Assembly: GCA_030528545.1 (NCBI GenBank)
Contig: JAUMYR010000021.1
Span: 9,583 to 16,748, forward strand
From: Propionibacteriaceae bacterium
GTDB taxonomy: Bacteria > Actinomycetota > Actinomycetes > Propionibacteriales > Propionibacteriaceae
Direction: 5' to 3'
DNA length: 7,166 nt
Part shown: positions 5,694 through 7,166 of the stretch, piece by piece
Layout of the letters: each line of letters starts with the position of its first letter
Numbering within the stretch: position 1 is the stretch's first letter
The notes under the pieces: model-generated
The model's input: the letters and a program-made list of their open reading frames with translations, nothing else
Databases searched by the model: none
Told to the model about the DNA's origin: nothing
Made by a program: the position numbers and the translations under genes

Positions 5694-5746
5694 CCCGCTC
5701 CCAGCGGGACACCCGCCCGTTGGCCGAGGCATGATGCCTGGACGGG
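5694..5746. terminator. Hairpins in the convergent gap after the operon, possible bidirectional terminator
   Basis: Between the convergent operon and transporter genes there are two stems. CCCGCT (5694-5699) pairs with AGCGGG (5703-5708) around CCC. AGGCAT-G-ATGCCT (5727-5739) lies within flanking CCCGT (5716-5720) and ACGGG (5742-5746). Neither has a U-tract on either strand. The location fits termination of both transcripts, but the structures are modest. Confidence 0.35.
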
Positions 5747-5764
5747 GACCGGGTGGAGTCTCGG

Positions 5765-6643
5765 CTAGGCCGTGCTCTTGTCCGAGCCGGAGCGGCCGAG
5801 GCTGACCGCGGCGCCGATGACGATCACGGCTCCGACCATCGCGAGGACCGAAAGCCGCTCCCCGAACAGGATCGCCGCCAGCATGGCGGCCGACACGGGT
5901 TCGGACGCGGCGATGACGCTGGCCCTAGCCGCGGGCATGTGACGCAGTCCGAAGGAGTGCAGGAGGTAGGCGGTATAGGTGCATACCAGGGCCAAGCCGA
6001 TGACGTTCAGCCAGCCCGAGGCGTTGGCCGGATGCTGGGAGACGAAGGGCAGCAGGCCGAGTGCACCGACCGGCATCATGATGGAAAACACCGCCACCGG
6101 CTCGTAGTGAGGGAAGTAGCGGCGCCCGAACACGTAGTAGAGGGAATAGCTGAAACCGGCGATCAGTCCCACCGCCATGGACGCGAAGGTCACCCGCACC
6201 CCCTCGCCCCCGCCGAAGCTGATGAGTATGACCCCGGCAATGCAGATGCCGATGCACATGATGTCGCGCCGGTTGAGCCGTTCCCGCAGCAGGGCCCAGC
6301 CGAGGACCGCGACGAACACCGGTGCCGAATATTGCAGCACGCTCGCCAGGCTCGTCCCCCCGAGGCGCACCGCGAGCTGGTAACAGGAATAGAAGAAGCT
6401 GACCCCGACTAGCCCGAAACCGGCGATCACGGCGAGGTCGCGACCCCTCGGGAACTTCGCGCCGGTCAGCAGCGCGTGACACAGAAACAGCGCCCCCGCG
6501 ATCAAGGCGCGCCAGAACCCGATCTCTATCGGGCCGACGCCCTCATTCTGCGCCTGCCTTCCCCACACCCCAATCAGACCCCAGCACAGCGCCGCGCACG
6601 CCACCAGCCAGGGCGCGAAACGAGAGGAGACAGCGGCAGACAC
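5765..6643 (-). CDS. EamA-family (DMT superfamily) transporter
   Basis: This 292-aa polytopic protein has about ten membrane helices arranged as two EamA repeats, about residues 10-145 and 153-283. The repeat ends carry the family signature twice: ASVLQYSAPVFVAVLGW before RERLN (100-124) and ASVIAASEPVSAAML before FGERLS (241-265). RhaT/YdcZ/EamA-type proteins move small metabolites or drugs; the substrate cannot be read from the sequence. The gene is convergent with the modification operon, so shared transcription is not expected and a role in export of the operon's product is only speculation. The start is GTG at 6643; an AGAGG lies almost against it, too close for normal use, while a GATAAT -10-like box lies 9 nt upstream, so a very short or absent leader is plausible. 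Confidence 0.9.
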   Translation of the reverse strand: MSAAVSSRFAPWLVACAALCWGLIGVWGRQAQNEGVGPIEIGFWRALIAGALFLCHALLTGAKFPRGRDLAVIAGFGLVGVSFFYSCYQLAVRLGGTSLASVLQYSAPVFVAVLGWALLRERLNRRDIMCIGICIAGVILISFGGGEGVRVTFASMAVGLIAGFSYSLYYVFGRRYFPHYEPVAVFSIMMPVGALGLLPFVSQHPANASGWLNVIGLALVCTYTAYLLHSFGLRHMPAARASVIAASEPVSAAMLAAILFGERLSVLAMVGAVIVIGAAVSLGRSGSDKSTA

Positions 6644-6652
6644 GCCTCTGAG

Positions 6653-6658
6653 ATTATC
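6653..6658 (-). promoter_or_regulatory. Putative -10 box (GATAAT) of the transporter gene
   Basis: On the minus strand GATAAT reads toward the GTG at 6643, separated by 9 nt. It is close to TATAAT; no convincing -35 is seen. It would give a nearly leaderless transcript. Confidence 0.35.
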
Positions 6659-6744
6659 CCCTCGTCCGACGCGGCTGGAGGCGGGCTAGGGCTTTTGGGG
6701 AGGTGAGACCGGGGACGGGGAAAGAGAGAAGGAGCCTGCGGGCT

Positions 6745-6798
6745 GAGAAAAGAAAAACGCCCGCGACTTCCCGCTGTGGCAGCGGGCCATCGCGGGCG
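6745..6798 (-). terminator. Intrinsic terminator of the DUF4282-type gene
   Basis: Outer arms CGCCCGCGA (6758-6766) and TCGCGGGCG (6790-6798) form a perfect 9-bp stem. Inner arms CCCGCT (6770-6775) and AGCGGG (6781-6786) close a GTGGC loop, with a 3-by-3 internal loop between the stems. On the minus strand the hairpin is followed directly by TTTTTCTTTTCTC, a typical rho-independent U-tract. It lies about 65 nt after the stop of the gene ending at 6864 and isolates the transporter from it. The rest of the 220-nt gap (6644-6863) shows only the transporter promoter candidate. Confidence 0.85.
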
Positions 6799-6863
6799 GG
6801 TCCTGGGACTGCCCGGCGGCTCACGGCGGAGAAGGCGCGGGCCAGCCGGTGAAGTCCACGGAA

Positions 6864-7166
6864 CTAGCTGTCTGGGTCTTCCTCCGAAGGACGATTGACC
6901 AGATCCTTGATCTCCTTGGAGTCCTGGGCCATCCGGTTGACGGTGATGACGGCCTCAATACCGAGGCGCACCAGGCCGATGAACAGGAGGGCATAGACCG
7001 GGGCGGCGAACAGCCCGAGCGCGAAGTGCAGCGGCGAATTGAAGTCCAGCAGCGGAAAGACGATGGTCTGCAGCGCGGTCAGGCCAGCCGACACCATCGC
7101 GATGATGAACAGCACCGGACCGATCTTGGCCGCGACCGGCTTGTCGAAGGACAGGCTGAACAGCGC
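6864..7166 (-). CDS. DUF4282-type small membrane protein, 5' end beyond window
   Basis: The open frame continues without a stop to the right edge, giving at least 100 residues. The edge reads ALFSLSFDKPVAAKIGPVLF, then two hydrophobic helices separated by a short loop, with FGLF-like and (V/L)RLGIEAVITVNRMAQ segments and a charged C-terminus (SEEDPDS). This matches my recollection of DUF4282: an opening FDxSF block, two membrane helices, then an R-x-x-x-E motif and a cytoplasmic tail. Function is unknown. A GTG at 7115 could serve as an internal start, but it would cut off the conserved opening block, so the true start is most likely outside the window. A strong intrinsic terminator follows downstream. 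Confidence 0.75.
   Translation of the reverse strand, partial: ALFSLSFDKPVAAKIGPVLFIIAMVSAGLTALQTIVFPLLDFNSPLHFALGLFAAPVYALLFIGLVRLGIEAVITVNRMAQDSKEIKDLVNRPSEEDPDS

Noticed and set aside
5753..6412. Plus-strand frame opposite the EamA transporter (219 aa)
   Set aside because: It is His/Asp/Arg-rich, typical of a shadow of a hydrophobic membrane protein. The minus-strand frame has duplicated EamA signatures.
5765..6643. EamA transporter as the dedicated exporter of the modified product
   Set aside because: It is convergent with the operon, belongs to a broad metabolite-transporter family, and nothing in the sequence ties it to the RiPP.

Overview
The window is high-GC DNA with short intergenic gaps, coupled start/stop codons and apparently leaderless promoters. 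This points to an actinomycete (Actinomycetota); a Propionibacteriales-type host is possible but is only an impression. There are seven protein genes on the plus strand or convergent to it, plus one minus-strand gene cut by the right edge. No tRNA, rRNA, CRISPR array, transposase or origin was seen.

Layout: (1) 53-1354, a secreted HAD-fold phosphatase lipoprotein, followed by a hairpin. (2) 1522-5688, a compact plus-strand operon with every component of a thiazole/oxazole-modified microcin (TOMM, azol(in)e RiPP) modification machine: an E1/ocin-ThiF-like partner protein (SagC-like), two tandem Cys-rich substrate genes, a YcaO cyclodehydratase (SagD-like) and an FMN azoline dehydrogenase (SagB-like). 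The genes overlap or nearly touch (ATGA, TGATG, 3-nt gap). (3) 5765-6643 minus, an EamA/DMT-family transporter convergent with the operon. (4) 6864-7166 minus, a DUF4282-type membrane protein that runs off the window and is followed by a clear intrinsic terminator.

The striking part is the substrate. Instead of a short peptide with a C-terminal core, both candidate precursors (246 and 217 aa) carry an N-terminal leader of about 21 residues, then a core-like stretch with one Cys, two Ser and seven consecutive Cys. This is fused to a four-helix membrane domain and a Pro/Gly-rich C-terminal tail. Charge distribution puts the Cys cluster on the cytoplasmic side, where the modification enzymes work. 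No maturation protease or ABC exporter is in the window. The product could therefore be a membrane-tethered polyazole, or a core cut out of a membrane protein.

The two precursor genes arose by tandem duplication. The 56-nt gap between them still shows a decayed copy of the start of the YcaO gene followed by a decayed copy of the end of the E1-like gene. The first ~70 codons of the two copies are almost identical at DNA level, while the membrane domains and tails have diverged strongly. This suggests gene conversion or strong selection on the leader/core module.
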